Assembly (NCBI RefSeq): GCF_002288925.2
Contig: NW_022098049.1
Coordinates: forward strand, 7,995,350-8,059,349
DNA length: 64,000 nucleotides
From: Delphinapterus leucas
Taxonomy: Eukaryota; Chordata; Mammalia; Artiodactyla; Monodontidae
Reading direction: 5' to 3'
Below are positions 61,680 through 64,000 of this stretch, piece by piece; the first letter of the stretch is position 1, and the number at the start of each line of letters is the position of its first letter. The notes under the pieces are model-generated. The model saw only the letters and a list, made by a program, of their open reading frames with translations. It was not told the DNA's origin and made no database searches. Position numbers and translations under genes: made by a program.

Positions 61680-62250
61680 TTATTCGTTCAACAAGCTTTC
61701 TTCCTAGGTAGGCATCAGGGGTACCAGGACGAGAGACACATCTTGCCCATCTTCTAGGAGATCATGATCTAGAGGGGAATATGGATATACAAATGATGAA
61801 CTATTATATTTTATGTTATGATATAGAAAAGGTTATAAACAAACATCTTTTAGAAAATAAGAAAGGAAATCAAGGAAGGCTTCACAGAAGAGGTGACATA
61901 GGGGTTAGGTCTTGGAGGTTGAAGAGAAGGAGTTTTGGGAGGAAAGACTGGGGAATGTGAACAAAGTAACAGAAGAATGGGAGTGACCAGTGTGTTTAGA
62001 GTTTTTCAGTGAGCCAGGTGGTGAGGCTTTGGGACTGGAGAACAAGTGGTCCAATAAATGCTGTGCGAGAGAGCTCTGCCTGTAGGCAATGCACTGATAT
62101 TTAAGATGTCTAATCAGGGAAGGACATGATCATACCTGTGAGTGTGAAAGACAACTGTGGTGGGAGGTGGTGGGACTGAAGAGGAGAGAAAGTATTTAGA
62201 AGGTTAAATAGTTGAGGCCTGAATTAACAAGGAAGGGACATAGGGTAACA
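61680..62250 (+). repeat. L2-like or related ancient repeat
   Basis: Reads TTATTCGTTCAACAAGCTTT, CAAGGAAGGCTTCACAGAAG and CAGGGAAGGACATGATCATA. Family uncertain. Confidence 0.5.
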
Positions 62251-62292
62251 GCACTGATAATTGGGATGTTCAAGGAACTATGTGGAGGTAAT

Positions 62293-62603
62293 CTTTATTT
62301 ACTTATTTATTTTTGGCTTCATTGCTGCGCAAAGGTTTTCTCAAGTTGTGGTGAGCAGGGGCTGCTCTTCATTGCAGCGCATGGGCTTCTCATTGAGGTG
62401 GCTTCTCTTGTTGCAGAGAACAGGCTCTAGGCATGCGAGTTTCAGTAGTTGTGGCTCGTGGGCTCTAGAGCGCAGGCTCAGTAGTTGTTGCGCATGGGCT
62501 TCGTTCCTCTGCGGCATGTAGGATCTTCCGGGACCAGGGCTCGAACCCGTGTCCCCTGCATTGGTAGATGGATTCTTAACCACTGCGCCACCAGGGGAGT
62601 CCC
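62293..62603 (-). mobile_element. Long CHR-type tRNA-derived SINE
   Basis: T-rich tail TTTATTTACTTATTTATTT, body of GTGGCTCGTGGGCTCTAGAG phrases, head GCGCCACCAGGGGAGTCC. Near-identical flanks CTATGTGGAGGTAATCTT and CTATGGGGGTAATCTT are the target duplication. Confidence 0.92.
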
Positions 62604-63649
62604 TATGGGGGTAATCTTAATAAGTGTTTTATATGTGTGTGTAGGGGGGCTTTTGGGAGAGGTAAGTCATTATGAGCAACATGAATGTTTTCACCATCTT
62701 ACCTGGGTTAAGTGCAGGAAGAAAAGCTAGTCTACAGAGGTAAAGGGTGATGCATTTGATTTTGAGCCAGTTGAATTTTGGGTGCTTGTGGATCCTCCAG
62801 CTGGAGACATCTAGATGTCTAGGCAGCTAGAGGGATGGTTCTAGCCCTCTGGGTTCGGAGCATGTAGGCGGTGGTTGAAAAATCTGAGATTGGAGAAAAC
62901 TGCCCAAAGAGAGTGTGCAGAGTAAGAAATAAGAGGACCAAAGGTGAAGCTACGGGAGAAGCCAATGGGCCAGAAGAAGAGATGGCATCAAAGGGAATTT
63001 AGGAAATGTAGTCAGTACACAGGAGAGCAGGAGTGCACGGCATCATGAGAGCTGGAGGGTAAGACATTTAAAGGACGGAGTAACCAAGACTGCCAATTTC
63101 CTCTGCGTGGTCAAGCATCATGGAGGCTGGAAAGTGACTTCTCCTACAGCCCAGCTATCATTGTTGGAGGGTTTTTGTTGTTGTTGTTGTTTTTAATGCT
63201 TGCACAGTTTTGATTTTATGGATCACCTTGATAGGAAATCTCTGCAGGTGTTTTAGATAAGAACAGAAGGTCTGTGTAGCAGTGGGTTCCCAGAGGGCCC
63301 TACACAGATGGGTAACTTCCCCCCGCACAAGCTGGAAAAACACTCCCTGACAACACACCATTATTCCTGGGCACCCAGGGGAAGCAAATGACAGAGAATG
63401 CAGGTGGATTGCTTTGTCAGGCACTCCCAGGAGAGAAGGGGCCAATTCCAAGGCTGAGATGTGTCTCAATACTGTGAAGCAGCCATCGAGAACACAAATA
63501 TCTTGTTCCAACGCGAAGGAAGGAGCAAATCAGGCCAAGGTTGAGTCTGAAAGCCGCCCAGCAGGAGACTCAAACTCTCTCATGGTCACGGCCGCCATCC
63601 AGGTAACCTACAGACCTTCACATGGCGCACCGGCCTAGAAGGGTGCCCC

Positions 63650-63890
63650 TGGTTCTCACTGCTTCCTTTTCTCCTTCTCCACCTCTTGTACGCCATGGGC
63701 AAATCCTCAAGCACATGCCCTACATGCTGTGCTACTCCTACCTCTGTATTTTCTCACTCTCTGGGGGGTGGGGGGTGGGGAACATCCTGGTCATCCTTCA
63801 AGGCTCGGTCTTTCTTTGGATTCTTCCAAGACACCTGGCATAAGGCTAAGTACACAGAAAGTGCTCAATAAATACTCACTGACTTTTCCT
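63650..63890 (+). mobile_element. L2 LINE 3' end
   Basis: Reads ATCCTTCAAGGCTCGGTCTT and GTGCTCAATAAATACTCACT. Confidence 0.6.
63764..63782 (+). other. G-rich motif with quadruplex potential
   Basis: GGGGGG-T-GGGGGG-T-GGGG pattern. Confidence 0.7.
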
Positions 63891-64000
63891 TTGTGTGGGG
63901 AGAGAAGACTGTTTCTCCTCTCACCAGCCTTCTTAGGCTGTATTGCCATCTGCACTGCCAGCCCCTCTGCCTGCCCTTCTGCTGCGTCCTTTTCAAGCAG

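Larger units (their letters stand above)
60380..64000 (-). other. ADCY8: ADCY8 intron, 3' part (upstream exon outside window)
   Basis: The intron ends at the acceptor CCCTGCAG just above 60379. The preceding exon, which should encode TM7, is not found up to 64000. Contents are an old MIR, L2-like stretches, a long CHR-type SINE at about 62293-62603 and a G-rich run near 63767. The part 60400-61380 shows no clear repeat or gene. Confidence 0.85.

Noticed and set aside
60380..64000. The ADCY8 exon for TM7
   Set aside because: I looked for coding text before VMPM on the minus strand and found none, so the exon should lie beyond the window.

Overview
This is a piece of mammalian nuclear genome, almost certainly from a whale or dolphin (Cetacea). 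The main clue is six copies of a young SINE made from a tRNA-like head (box A near TGGCGCAGTGGT, box B near GGTTCGTGTCC) and a body ending in the complement of GCGGTACGCGGGCC. I recognise this as the CHR-2 type of cetaceans. Two longer and five shorter relatives of the CHR/tRNA-Glu group, and L1 3' ends of cetartiodactyl type, agree with that. Species-level identity is not claimed.

One protein-coding gene is visible: ADCY8, the Ca2+/calmodulin-stimulated membrane adenylyl cyclase type 8, on the minus strand. The window cuts out its middle to late part. Eight internal exons lie in order at 60178-60379, 58023-58112, 44512-44684, 36607-36685, 27841-27999, 17785-17931, 11383-11475 and 2797-2911. 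All have GT/AG borders and all join in frame without a stop, giving about 353 consecutive residues. They encode transmembrane segments 8-12, the extracellular loop before TM10, the helical linker into the second cytoplasmic half, and the first part of the C2 catalytic domain. The start, the C1 domain and TM1-7 lie beyond position 64000. The rest of C2 and the 3' end lie before position 1.

Everything else is intron filled with repeats. The largest element is a near full-length L1 (about 4090-9868, minus, same strand as the gene) with 5' UTR, broken ORF1 and broken ORF2. Other items are thirteen CHR-type SINEs, several L1 3' ends, two MaLR/MLT1-type LTRs plus a third split by a nested solo retroviral LTR with a 6-bp target duplication, three MER20-like hAT fragments, many old MIR and L2 pieces, simple repeats, and long pyrimidine/purine tracts.

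I found no new system, no RNA gene and no second protein gene. The points most worth a second look are the 90-nt exon at 58023-58112, which matches the cassette skipped in the known AC8-B variant, with a paired pyrimidine and purine tract just downstream of it; a close inverted pair of SINEs that could form a long RNA hairpin; and the nested LTR. Repeat family names are from memory of consensus sequences. Repeat borders are approximate unless a target duplication is stated.
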